A stretch of DNA of 7,299 bases from a bacterium (GTDB lineage Bacteria > Hydrogenedentota > Hydrogenedentia > Hydrogenedentiales > SLHB01), in the NCBI GenBank assembly GCA_024231375.1, contig JAAEQP010000158.1, positions 1 through 7,299 on the forward strand, given 5' to 3'. Position numbers and translations under genes: made by a program. The notes below the pieces were generated by a model. It ran no database searches, was not told where the DNA came from, and saw only the letters and a program-made list of their open reading frames with translations. Shown piece by piece: positions 1 to 6,104 of this stretch. Each line of letters starts with the position of its first letter. Position 1 is the stretch's first letter.

Positions 1-1131
1 ACCCGCGTTCTCGCGGCATTGGATCACCGCGAACCCGACCGGGTTCCCATCGGTGAGTTCTTCTGGACCAACTTCCTGCGGCGCGTCAAACGCGAGATGG
101 ACGTGGGCGACGATTTCGACCCCTACGCCCATTGGGACCTCGACTACACGGTCGCCAATCCCAACATGGATCCACACATCACGGGCATCCAGGTGATCGA
201 AGAGACCGACGACCGCAAAGTCGTGAAGACGGGGTTCGGCGCCACCATTGAACGGCGCAGCACCTTTCCCATGCCCCATTACGCGGACTTTGAAACGGTG
301 ACCTACGAGCAGATGGAAGCCTTTGAATTCGACGACCCGCGCGACCCGCGCCGGTTTTGTGAGGCCATCGACGACCAGATCAGCAGTGTGGGCGATGAAC
401 TCAACCTGGGCCTGCCGCCCTACCTGGACCGTGTGAACAGCGCCGCCAAGAGCCTGTGCGTGTTCGGCGGCGTGTGCGAACCCCACGAGATGATATGGCG
501 CATCATGGGCACCGAGAATGTGCTCATGAAACTCGGTGAAGACCCGGACCGCATGGCTCGGTTCATCGAACGCATCGGCGACTTCCTCGTCGGCATCGTC
601 GAGGGTCAGATCGCGGCCGCCGACGGCAAGCTGTCGGGCATGTACATCTGGGGCGACATCGCCTACGACCACGGCATGTTCTTCTCGCCCGACTACTGGC
701 GGAGCGCATACAAACCCCAACTGAAACGCATCTGCGACGCCATCCACGCGGCGGGGTTGAAGGCGGTCTATCACGGTTGCGGCAATGCCTTGCCCGTCTT
801 CGACGACATGATCGACGCAGGCGTCGACGTCTACAACCCCCTTGAGGCAAAAGCCGGCTTGAACGTAGTCGAACTGAAACGCCAGTTCGGTACGCGCCTG
901 GCTTTCATCGGCAACATCGACGTCATGGTGCTCGCCACCAACGACCGCGACGCCATCCGGCGTGAGGTGCTGAGCAAACTCAACGCCGCGAAGGGCGGCG
1001 GCTACATCGTGCAATCCGACCATTCCATGCCCGACAACGTTGCGCCGTCGAGTTACGATTATCTCGTCGAGTTGGTGCGCGAATACGGCACGTATCCGCT
1101 GGATTTGGGCGAGTTCGATGAAGATGTCTGA
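1..1131 (+). CDS. Uroporphyrinogen decarboxylase (URO-D) family protein, 5' partial
   Basis: The reading frame is open from base 1 and its first residues, TRVLAALDHREPDRVPI, match the usual N-terminus of URO-D-like methyltransferase paralogues. The true start therefore lies upstream, and the TTG at 19 is an internal Leu codon. 376 residues are visible, close to full family length. The superfamily includes HemE and the corrinoid-methyltransferases MtaA, MtbA and CmuA. The heme-pathway RQAGRY-type motif is absent, so this is not a true HemE. A His-x-Cys pair (visible residues H258, C260, in YHGCGNALP) matches the first part of the Zn site of MtaA/MtbA. The later Gly-Cys-Gly segment that would give the third ligand appears replaced by QSDHSMPD (D340, H341). 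The protein is probably cytoplasmic. It is the first visible gene of a five-gene co-directional run. The fold family is secure; the substrate is unknown. No corrinoid protein gene is visible nearby. Confidence 0.9.
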   Translation, partial: TRVLAALDHREPDRVPIGEFFWTNFLRRVKREMDVGDDFDPYAHWDLDYTVANPNMDPHITGIQVIEETDDRKVVKTGFGATIERRSTFPMPHYADFETVTYEQMEAFEFDDPRDPRRFCEAIDDQISSVGDELNLGLPPYLDRVNSAAKSLCVFGGVCEPHEMIWRIMGTENVLMKLGEDPDRMARFIERIGDFLVGIVEGQIAAADGKLSGMYIWGDIAYDHGMFFSPDYWRSAYKPQLKRICDAIHAAGLKAVYHGCGNALPVFDDMIDAGVDVYNPLEAKAGLNVVELKRQFGTRLAFIGNIDVMVLATNDRDAIRREVLSKLNAAKGGGYIVQSDHSMPDNVAPSSYDYLVELVREYGTYPLDLGEFDEDV

Positions 1132-1208
1132 GACCTTCCAAGACGTCCCGGTGCGCATGGTTTCACGAATAGGAAATCTGCAATCCCCGTTGAAGTGAAG
1201 GAGGCGTC

Positions 1209-1733
1209 ATGGAAATCAAGGGAAGCCAATTCGTGTTGCGGCCGTGGCGGGCCGGCGACGAACCGCATATCGTCGAACATGCCAACGATTCCGAAGTCAG
1301 CCGGAACCTGGGCGACAAGTTCCCCTATCCCTATACTCTGGACGACGCCTACGCCTTCGTGCGCCGGTGTCTCGAAATCTCCGGTCCGAATCGCATGTTC
1401 GCCATTGAAGTAGATGGCGCGCCTTGCGGTGGCTTGGGTCTTCATCCGTTTGACGACGTGATGTCCCACACGGTTATGATCGGATACTGGCTCGGCAAGA
1501 AGTACTGGGGCCGTGGTATCGCGACCGAAGCCGTCGGACTCGCCACACACCACGCCTTCCGCGTGCTGGACTACGAGCGTGTCGAGGCGAATGTGTTCGC
1601 GTGGAATCCCGCCTCCGCGCGTGTGCTCGAGAAGAACGGCTACACACTGGAAGGACGCCTCCGAAACCGGGTATACAAACGGGGCGAGTTGGTGGACGAG
1701 TTCATCTACGGGAAGCTGCGGGGCGACGCGTAA
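1209..1733 (+). CDS. GNAT family N-acetyltransferase, RimJ/RimL type
   Basis: The product has 174 residues, the usual size for a single-domain Acetyltransf_3 (RimJ/RimL-like) enzyme that transfers acetyl from acetyl-CoA to an amine. The N-terminus, FVLRPWRAGDEPHIVEHAND (8-27), is the typical first strand and helix of this group. The acetyl-CoA pyrophosphate loop (motif A) is YWGRGIATEA at about 99-108. Motif B follows as NPASARVLEKNGYTLEGRLR (133-152), with the conserved Asn and the EKNGY turn. The C-terminal strand contains RGELVDEFIYGKL. The ATG at 1209 is preceded by AAGGAGG (1198-1204), so the start is well supported. It lies 77 bp after the URO-D gene and 15 bp before the mutarotase gene, suggesting co-transcription. 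There is no signal peptide, so it is cytoplasmic. The acceptor substrate (ribosomal protein N-terminus, small amine or amino sugar) cannot be told from sequence. Confidence 0.92.
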   Translation: MEIKGSQFVLRPWRAGDEPHIVEHANDSEVSRNLGDKFPYPYTLDDAYAFVRRCLEISGPNRMFAIEVDGAPCGGLGLHPFDDVMSHTVMIGYWLGKKYWGRGIATEAVGLATHHAFRVLDYERVEANVFAWNPASARVLEKNGYTLEGRLRNRVYKRGELVDEFIYGKLRGDA

Positions 1734-1748
1734 CAAGGAGACGGCGCT

Positions 1749-2087
1749 ATGGAACGCTACGGCATGGTGGTCGGCCTTCGGCCGGAGAAACTGGACGAAT
1801 ACAAGAAGCTTCACGCCGACGTGTGGCCTGATGTGCTCAAGATTATTGCGGACTGCAACATCCACAACTACTCAATCTATTTGTTCCAGGCTGCGCCGGA
1901 CCAGTACTACCTCTTCAGCTACTTCGAGTACACCGGCGACGACTTCGACGGCGATATGGCAAGGATGGGGGCGGCGGACACGACCCAGAAATGGTGGGAC
2001 CTGTGCATGCCGTGCCAAGACCCCGTTCCGATTCGGGCAGAAGGGGAATGGTGGGCCAACCTCGAAGAAGTGTTCCATTGCGACTAG
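1749..2087 (+). CDS. rhaM: L-rhamnose mutarotase
   Basis: The 112-residue product matches the RhaM/YiiL (DUF718, COG3254) family in length and motifs. It would interconvert alpha and beta anomers of L-rhamnose or a related 6-deoxy sugar in the cytoplasm, feeding isomerase or dehydrogenase pathways. Visible family residues are Tyr18 and His22 in DEYKKLHADVWP (in E. coli YiiL the equivalent His22 is the proposed acid/base), the central IHNYSIYLF segment (38-46), the paired tryptophans in QKWWDLC (W82, W83), and the C-terminal LEEVFHCD that replaces the usual LQEVFYL. The start ATG follows AAGGAG (1735-1740) with an 8-nt spacer and lies 15 bp after the GNAT stop. No rhamnose isomerase, kinase or aldolase is in the window, so the substrate could be L-fucose, or rhamnose handled by a distant pathway. 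Family assignment is strong; exact sugar specificity is inferred. Confidence 0.9.
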   Translation: MERYGMVVGLRPEKLDEYKKLHADVWPDVLKIIADCNIHNYSIYLFQAAPDQYYLFSYFEYTGDDFDGDMARMGAADTTQKWWDLCMPCQDPVPIRAEGEWWANLEEVFHCD

Positions 2088-2101
2088 CGCGTGCCTCCAG
2101 G

Positions 2102-2108
2102 AAAGGAG
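2102..2108 (+). promoter_or_regulatory. Ribosome binding site setting the sialidase-fold start
   Basis: AAAGGAG lies 7 nt before the ATG at 2116. It decides the start, because the same frame is open far upstream through the GNAT and mutarotase genes. The residues after this ATG form a signal peptide, which confirms the choice. Confidence 0.85.
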
Positions 2109-2115
2109 ATCTCTT

Positions 2116-3210
2116 ATGCGACGGACCATTGCCGTGGCCGCAATTGCGGTGCTCTGTGCCTGCGCCACGCTTGCTCAGGACGAAATCGTGATCAATACAG
2201 AGCTGAATATCGACACCTACCGAGTCTTTGGCTCGGAGCACCCGGGCCTTTACAAACACCCCGCGTCGATCACCCAACTGGCCAACGGCGATCTCTACAT
2301 CGCCTACTACGGAGGCTCCGGCGAATACGACGACGGCACCGCCGTGTACGGCTCTCGGAAACGGCCCGAAGTGCCCGTGTGGACCACGCCGGCCCCCATC
2401 GCCAACACGCCCTCCCGGGGCGACGGCAACCCCGTCGTATGGCAAGCGCCCGACGGCCGTGTGTGGCTCTTCTACGTGAACCGCTACGGCGAAACCTGGA
2501 GTACCTCACGCGTCAAAGCCAAGGTCTCCGACGACGGTGCCGAAACCTGGTCCGACCCCTTCATGCTGACCTTTGAACAGGGCACCATGGTTCGAGGCAA
2601 ACCCATCGCCCTCAACAACGGCGACTACCTGCTTCCCATGTATCACGAGACCGGTCACGACCGCGAAAACGTGGGCGCCACGACCTCCAGCTACTTCCTG
2701 CGCTACAACCCAACCAAGAACGAATGGACCGAGACCAACCGCATCACATCCGATCAGGGCAATCTGCAACCCCAGGCCGCGCAACTGTCCGACGACCACG
2801 TGGTCTGCTACATGCGCCGCGGCGGCGGATACGGTCCCCTCGAAAAGGGCTACATCCAGTTTTCCGAGTCCAAAGACGGTGGTTTCACGTGGTCCGAGGG
2901 CGTCAACACCGACTTGCCGAACCCCAATTCAGCCGTAGATGTCGTGAAACTCGAGAACGGGCATCTGCTCCTCGTCTACAACGACAGCATGAACGACCGG
3001 ACCCCCTTGACCGTCGCCGTGTCCATGGACAACGGCAAGACCTGGCCCCACAAGCGCAGCATCGGCGGCGGCGACAACTCCTTCGCCTATCCCTACGCCA
3101 TCCAAACACAGGACGGCATGGTCCACATCATCTACACCACCAATTCCCGGGCCACCATCATGCACGCCGTGTTTGATGAGCAGGCCATCACGGGGCCGTG
3201 GAACGAATAG
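2116..3210 (+). CDS. Exported sialidase-fold (BNR/Asp-box) protein, probable glycoside hydrolase
   Basis: The 364-residue product begins with a signal peptide: RR n-region, then a hydrophobic stretch over residues 4-20. Cleavage could fall after TLA (residue 20). Alternatively L13-C-A-C16 is a loose lipobox that would make it a lipoprotein. The rest is a six-bladed beta-propeller-type sequence of the BNR_2/COG4692 'predicted neuraminidase' kind. It has three Asp-boxes: SDDGAETW (138-145), SKDGGFTW (252-259) and SMDNGKTW (303-310). Other family landmarks are [17 protein letters not shown] (104-120), GNLQPQ (215-220), LPNPNSAVD (267-275) and the C-terminal [17 protein letters not shown] (325-341). 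The Arg-Ile-Pro motif of true sialidases is not seen; the matching N-terminal region reads [13 protein letters not shown]. Sialic acid is thus a doubtful substrate, and another exo-acting glycan hydrolase or lyase is possible. It lies 28 bp after rhaM and 22 bp before an esterase gene, pointing to glycan breakdown. Confidence 0.85.
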   Translation: MRRTIAVAAIAVLCACATLAQDEIVINTELNIDTYRVFGSEHPGLYKHPASITQLANGDLYIAYYGGSGEYDDGTAVYGSRKRPEVPVWTTPAPIANTPSRGDGNPVVWQAPDGRVWLFYVNRYGETWSTSRVKAKVSDDGAETWSDPFMLTFEQGTMVRGKPIALNNGDYLLPMYHETGHDRENVGATTSSYFLRYNPTKNEWTETNRITSDQGNLQPQAAQLSDDHVVCYMRRGGGYGPLEKGYIQFSESKDGGFTWSEGVNTDLPNPNSAVDVVKLENGHLLLVYNDSMNDRTPLTVAVSMDNGKTWPHKRSIGGGDNSFAYPYAIQTQDGMVHIIYTTNSRATIMHAVFDEQAITGPWNE

Positions 3211-3232
3211 CTACACCGGAGACCAAGACAAC

Positions 3233-4006
3233 ATGGCCTTGATCGACTGCAAGTTCTACTCGGAAATTCTCGAGTTGTCCACGGCCATGACCGTGATCCT
3301 CCCGGAACCATCCGAGCGCGACCTCCGCAAAGGCAAAGTGCGCAAGCTTCCCGTTCTGTTCCTCCTCCACGGCCGGTCCGACGACCACACCGCGTGGGTG
3401 CGGCGCACGTCCATTGAACGTTACCTGAAAAAGCGACGGCTGGCCGTCGTCATGCCCGACGTTCATCGCAGTTACTACACCGACATGGCCCACGGCTACC
3501 GGTACTGGACCCACGTGAGCGAAGAGGTGCCCGCCATGGCTCGCGCCCTGTTCCCATTGTCCGATGCGCGCGAGGATACCTTCGTTGCGGGTCTGTCCAT
3601 GGGCGGGTATGGCGCGTTCAAGCTGGCTCTTCGACACCCCGACCGGTTCGCGGCCGCTGCCAGCCTGTCGGGCGCGTTGGATGTAGTGACGTCGCTGCGC
3701 CGCGCGGAAGGTGAGAACAGGCGAGAGATGGAGCGCGTTTTCGGTTCACTGCAGGATCTTGAAGGCAGCGACAACGACCTCCTGCACCTCGCCGCCAAGA
3801 TGGGCGCACGCCGCCGCGGTCCAGTGCCGCGCCTGTTCCAATGCTGCGGTACCGAAGACTTCCTCTACGAACACAACCAGACCTTCAGGTCCCACGCCGC
3901 CACAGCCGGACTCGACGTGCATTACGAGGAAGGACCGGGCTCACACGAGTGGGGATACTGGGACACCAACATCCAACGCGTTCTGGATTGGTTGCCGTTC
4001 AAGTAG
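3233..4006 (+). CDS. Alpha/beta-hydrolase esterase, esterase D / tributyrin esterase-like
   Basis: The 257-residue product belongs to the PF00756 esterase family (FrmB/esterase D, tributyrin esterase EstA), which hydrolyses short-chain acyl esters including acetylated sugars. The oxyanion region is VLFLLHG (41-47), followed by [15 protein letters not shown] (50-64). The nucleophile elbow is GLSMGG with Ser122. Asp209 in [10 protein letters not shown] and His238 in [11 protein letters not shown] complete the triad. Other strong family matches are [12 protein letters not shown] (74-85) and [10 protein letters not shown] (141-150). I chose the ATG at 3233 because the protein then opens with [13 protein letters not shown], the usual N-terminus, and GGAG (3218-3221) lies 11 nt upstream. 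A TTG at 3173 would add 20 unlikely residues and overlap the previous gene. There is no signal peptide, so it should act in the cytoplasm on imported acylated products. Its last 8 bp overlap the convergent MFS gene. Confidence 0.9.
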   Translation: MALIDCKFYSEILELSTAMTVILPEPSERDLRKGKVRKLPVLFLLHGRSDDHTAWVRRTSIERYLKKRRLAVVMPDVHRSYYTDMAHGYRYWTHVSEEVPAMARALFPLSDAREDTFVAGLSMGGYGAFKLALRHPDRFAAAASLSGALDVVTSLRRAEGENRREMERVFGSLQDLEGSDNDLLHLAAKMGARRRGPVPRLFQCCGTEDFLYEHNQTFRSHAATAGLDVHYEEGPGSHEWGYWDTNIQRVLDWLPFK

Positions 4007-5252
4007 TCTGCGCGTCTATCCGTCGTGCGCGGACCGCGCCGTACCAGAGCATGACGGCTTGAAGCACAAGGGCCATCGCGACGAAGATCGGTGTGGCTGC
4101 CGAGTAAGCCAAGGTGTGTCCCAGGCGATCAACCAGGTACCCAACCCCAACGCATCCGACAAAGCCGCCCACGCCGATGGCAAATTCGTTGATGGCTGCG
4201 CGGCCGTGCTTACGCGTGGGATCGCCCATGCTGTAGTACACCGCCGAGAAAAACGCCATGCCCAGGGCTGCGCCGTTCACGGCAAGGCATGCGGCCATGA
4301 CCAGGTAGCTTTGGGTATACCCGAGCACAACGAAGGCACCGGCCGCCGCCACCTGTATCCCCGCCAACACGCTGAACCGATGGTGCCACCATTTCGTGTG
4401 GCCCACCACCAGAAACACCATCATTGTGGCAAAGGCCATCGCAAAGCTGAGAAACCCAAACTTGGTCGCGGCGTTTCGCGAAAGCAGGGCCGAAGCTTCG
4501 GACTCGAACAGCCACCGCAACTCACCGGATCCAACCAGTTCTTCGATGCGTGCCGGGAACACGCTACGTAGTATCTGAGCGAGTGCGTTGGCCGTGAACA
4601 CCGCGCACCATGCCGCATACAGGAACACCTCGCTTGCCCGGTCGTGGTCCGCCCGATCCAAAAGCATCTCTTCGGTTGCCTTGTCGTAGAACTCGCTCTC
4701 GCGAGGCAGCGTACGCACGATAAGAAAGGCAAGGCCCCCCATAACGAAGAGCAGAATAAAGGGCAGGTGGTATTCCCGGTCGTAGAGCATTCCCGCTGCG
4801 ATAGGGCTGAGCGCGAACCCCGAACTCCACGAAATGTTGAACCACCCCATGTTCCGCGACCGCTTCTTCGGGTCGGGTTCGGCGCCCACCCATGAATGGA
4901 GCGAGGGCCAGACCAATGCCAGCGCGACACTCGCGATCACCAGTGAAGCGCCGCACACCCAGGCATTCTTGAGGAATGGCAGCGCGCCGAAGCTCACCGC
5001 GAACACCGCAATACCCCACGTGGCCAGGGATAGGCCGTTCTTCGCGTGGTGGACGTAGCGCGAACTGATGAGACACGTGACCGCATAGGCCGCCGCATGC
5101 ACCCCGCCCAACACACCCGCCAACACCACCTTGCCGCCCAGTTCGCCCGTGCCATCGCCCATGGCATAGAACGGCAGCGCCGTGATGCCCGCCATCACCG
5201 CGAAGTCCAACAGGAACGCAACCAAACAGATTTTCAGCAGTTGGATCCACAT
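3999..5252 (-). CDS. Major facilitator superfamily (MFS) transporter
   Basis: The product is 417 residues from the ATG at 5252-5250, with twelve predicted transmembrane helices at roughly 6-30, 42-62, 73-94, 97-120, 136-158, 161-180, 208-228, 262-284, 291-312, 314-340, 352-373 and 380-405. [20 protein letters not shown] (131-150) is the fifth-helix entry typical of MFS carriers. A motif-A-like [10 protein letters not shown] occurs in the C-terminal half (371-380), but the N-terminal half lacks a clear GxxxDRxGRR. Loops are longer than usual between helices 6 and 7 (about 181-207) and 7 and 8 (about 229-261). The frame is open further to 5636, but those 128 codons cover the antitoxin gene, are not membrane-like and look spurious. 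No good Shine-Dalgarno precedes the chosen ATG, so the start is less certain than the frame. The neighbours suggest a sugar or small glycan product, but specificity is not readable from sequence. Confidence 0.85.
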   Translation of the reverse strand: MWIQLLKICLVAFLLDFAVMAGITALPFYAMGDGTGELGGKVVLAGVLGGVHAAAYAVTCLISSRYVHHAKNGLSLATWGIAVFAVSFGALPFLKNAWVCGASLVIASVALALVWPSLHSWVGAEPDPKKRSRNMGWFNISWSSGFALSPIAAGMLYDREYHLPFILLFVMGGLAFLIVRTLPRESEFYDKATEEMLLDRADHDRASEVFLYAAWCAVFTANALAQILRSVFPARIEELVGSGELRWLFESEASALLSRNAATKFGFLSFAMAFATMMVFLVVGHTKWWHHRFSVLAGIQVAAAGAFVVLGYTQSYLVMAACLAVNGAALGMAFFSAVYYSMGDPTRKHGRAAINEFAIGVGGFVGCVGVGYLVDRLGHTLAYSAATPIFVAMALVLQAVMLWYGAVRARRIDAQTT

Positions 5253-5340
5253 AGCCGCGCGAGTGTAGGGATTCCCGAGGGGGAAATCAAGGAAAGCCTC
5301 CAGTGGCGAATCATGAGGAAGAACATACAACCCCCTTCCA

Positions 5341-5354
5341 GGTAAGGAATTACC
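5341..5354. repeat. Short inverted repeat in the divergent region
   Basis: GGTAA and TTACC form perfect 5-bp arms around a 4-nt centre (ggaa). It lies about 90 bp upstream of the MFS start and 33 bp upstream of the antitoxin promoter's -35 box. It could be a regulator site, but arms this short can occur by chance. Confidence 0.3.
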
Positions 5355-5386
5355 GCGAAGGAACTCCCTGGCCACCGTCCAAGTGC

Positions 5387-5415
5387 TTGACGGGACAGCA
5401 TTTTGGTTCCATAAT
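5387..5415 (+). promoter_or_regulatory. Sigma70-type promoter of the toxin-antitoxin operon
   Basis: A -35 box TTGACG (5387-5392) and a -10 box CATAAT (5410-5415) each match the sigma70 consensus at five of six bases and are separated by the ideal 17 bp. Transcription would start near 5422, giving a leader of only about 23 nt before the GTG start codon. The downstream inverted repeat begins at the last base of the -10 box, so a protein bound there would block the promoter. Confidence 0.75.
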
Positions 5416-5433
5416 GGTATCGAAAAGATACCA
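5415..5433. promoter_or_regulatory. Palindromic operator, probable antitoxin autoregulation site
   Basis: TGGTATC (5415-5421) and GATACCA (5427-5433) form a perfect 7-bp inverted repeat around gaaaa. It starts at the last base of the -10 box, covers the expected transcription start and ends at the first base of the Shine-Dalgarno. FitA/VapB-type ribbon-helix-helix antitoxins, alone or with toxin, repress their own operons by binding such inverted repeats. Binding by this antitoxin is inferred. The same repeat would form a hairpin only if transcription began upstream of it. Confidence 0.75.
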
Positions 5434-5439
5434 AGGAGG
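5433..5439 (+). promoter_or_regulatory. Ribosome binding site setting the GTG start of the antitoxin
   Basis: AAGGAGG is a full consensus Shine-Dalgarno 5 nt before the GTG at 5445. It supports that non-ATG start and shares its first base with the operator. Confidence 0.85.
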
Positions 5440-5444
5440 CCATC

Positions 5445-5687
5445 GTGCCAAGTATCACGGTCAAGAACATCCCCGACCCGCTCTATGAATGTCTGCGGAA
5501 GCGGGCCAAATCCAACCGCCGTTCCATCAACAGCGAGATCATTGTCTGTATCGAATCCGCGGTTTCCAGTCGTCCCGTTGATACCGATGAGTTTCTGAAG
5601 ACCGCGCGTCGACTTCGCCAATTGACGGCTGGCCACGTACTATCCGACCGCGAGCTCAACCGTGCGAAGACCGAGGGGCGCCCGTGA
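5445..5687 (+). CDS. vapB: FitA/VapB-type ribbon-helix-helix antitoxin
   Basis: The 80-residue product has an N-terminal Arc-like ribbon-helix-helix DNA-binding domain. The beta strand is SITVKNIP (3-10), helix A is DPLYECLRKRAKSN (11-24), and helix B is RSINSEIIVCIESAV (26-40), with the characteristic R-R-S-I-N-S-E turn. The C-terminal part, FLKTARRLRQLTAGHVLSDRELNRAKTEGRP (50-80), matches the toxin-wrapping tail of FitA-like antitoxins, which ends in a conserved xxKxEGRP. It should neutralise the PIN toxin encoded next to it and repress the operon at the inverted repeat just upstream. The start is GTG, supported by AAGGAGG. The stop TGA (5685-5687) overlaps the toxin's GTG start in the sequence GTGA, implying translational coupling. 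The gene lies divergent from the MFS gene. Assignment rests on sequence pattern plus operon order and is strong. Confidence 0.92.
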   Translation: MPSITVKNIPDPLYECLRKRAKSNRRSINSEIIVCIESAVSSRPVDTDEFLKTARRLRQLTAGHVLSDRELNRAKTEGRP

Positions 5688-6085
5688 TCGTTGTCGACAC
5701 GAACGCCATCGCCTATCTGTTTCTCACGGGAGAACACTCGGCGACTGCGGAGCGTGTCTTCGAGAAAGACAATCTCTGGGCCGCACCCGTGCTCTGGCGG
5801 AGCGAATTGCGGAATGTCCTCGCGCTCTACCTGCGCAAGGATTTGATGTCCCTGGCCGAGGCCAGTTCGGTCATCGCTCTCGCATCCGACCTGTTGCGCG
5901 GGAACGAGTACGATGCCCCATCCGACGAGATACTCAGGCTGGCGTCCGAGAGTGGATGTTCCGCCTACGACTGTGAATTCGTCGTCGTTGCCCAGGATCT
6001 GGGAGTACCACTGGTGACGGCCGACAAACAATTGGCCCGCACCTTTCCGAACGTGGCGGTGCCGCTCACGGAATTCGCCCGTTAA
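5684..6085 (+). CDS. vapC: PIN-domain ribonuclease toxin, VapC/FitB type
   Basis: The 133-residue product has the length and layout of VapC toxins, Mg2+-dependent endoribonucleases that cleave tRNA or other structured RNA. The acidic active-site residues are all present: Asp5 in MIVVDTNAIAYLF, Glu41 in LWRSELRNVL, Asp96 in CSAYDCEFVVVAQ, and Asp114 in PLVTADKQLAR. The toxin therefore looks catalytically intact. Translation starts at a GTG inside the antitoxin's last codons (4-nt overlap, GTGA), so its synthesis probably depends on antitoxin translation. It is expressed from the antitoxin promoter. The stop is followed after 19 bp by the CE15-like esterase gene on the same strand, with no obvious terminator between. 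The pair appears complete, with no sign of decay. Confidence 0.94.
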   Translation: MIVVDTNAIAYLFLTGEHSATAERVFEKDNLWAAPVLWRSELRNVLALYLRKDLMSLAEASSVIALASDLLRGNEYDAPSDEILRLASESGCSAYDCEFVVVAQDLGVPLVTADKQLARTFPNVAVPLTEFAR

Positions 6086-6104
6086 CCTTGCAGGAGCCCA
6101 CACC

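Larger units (their letters stand above)
5253..5444. other. Divergent intergenic region between the MFS and antitoxin genes
   Basis: This 192-bp stretch holds no convincing gene on either strand. Toward the plus-strand antitoxin it carries a near-consensus promoter, an operator-like inverted repeat and a Shine-Dalgarno, each listed separately. In its middle is a short inverted repeat at 5341-5354. I could not find a confident minus-strand promoter for the MFS gene. It is noticeably more AT-rich than the flanking genes near 5400-5434. Confidence 0.7.

Noticed and set aside
19..21. TTG start for the URO-D gene
   Set aside because: The frame continues to base 1 with family-like residues (TRVLAAL), so this TTG is an internal leucine.
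1132..1208. Possible internal promoter between the URO-D and GNAT genes
   Set aside because: The 77-bp gap shows no convincing -35/-10 pair; only the Shine-Dalgarno is clear.
1059..1865. Long minus-strand open frame opposite the GNAT gene
   Set aside because: It crosses three plus-strand genes, has no recognisable motif, and the plus-strand genes are well supported.
1513..2115. Upstream open frame joined to the sialidase-fold gene
   Set aside because: It is the out-of-frame shadow of the GNAT and mutarotase genes. The Shine-Dalgarno and signal peptide place the true start at 2116.
3173..3232. Longer esterase with a TTG start
   Set aside because: The 20 extra residues are not family-like and overlap the previous gene. 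The ATG at 3233 gives the expected N-terminus.
4027..4039. GC-rich palindrome near the convergent overlap, considered as a terminator
   Set aside because: GCGCG-gac-CGCGC lies inside MFS coding sequence and is not followed by a T-run, so chance in GC-rich coding DNA is enough to explain it.
3711..4571. Plus-strand open frame across the esterase end and antisense to the MFS gene
   Set aside because: Its composition is low-complexity and shadow-like, with no domain, and both overlapping genes are well supported.
5253..5636. N-terminal extension of the MFS gene (128 extra codons)
   Set aside because: It lies antisense to the clearly real antitoxin gene and its promoter, has no membrane or domain character, and the helix-1 sequence begins right after the ATG at 5252.
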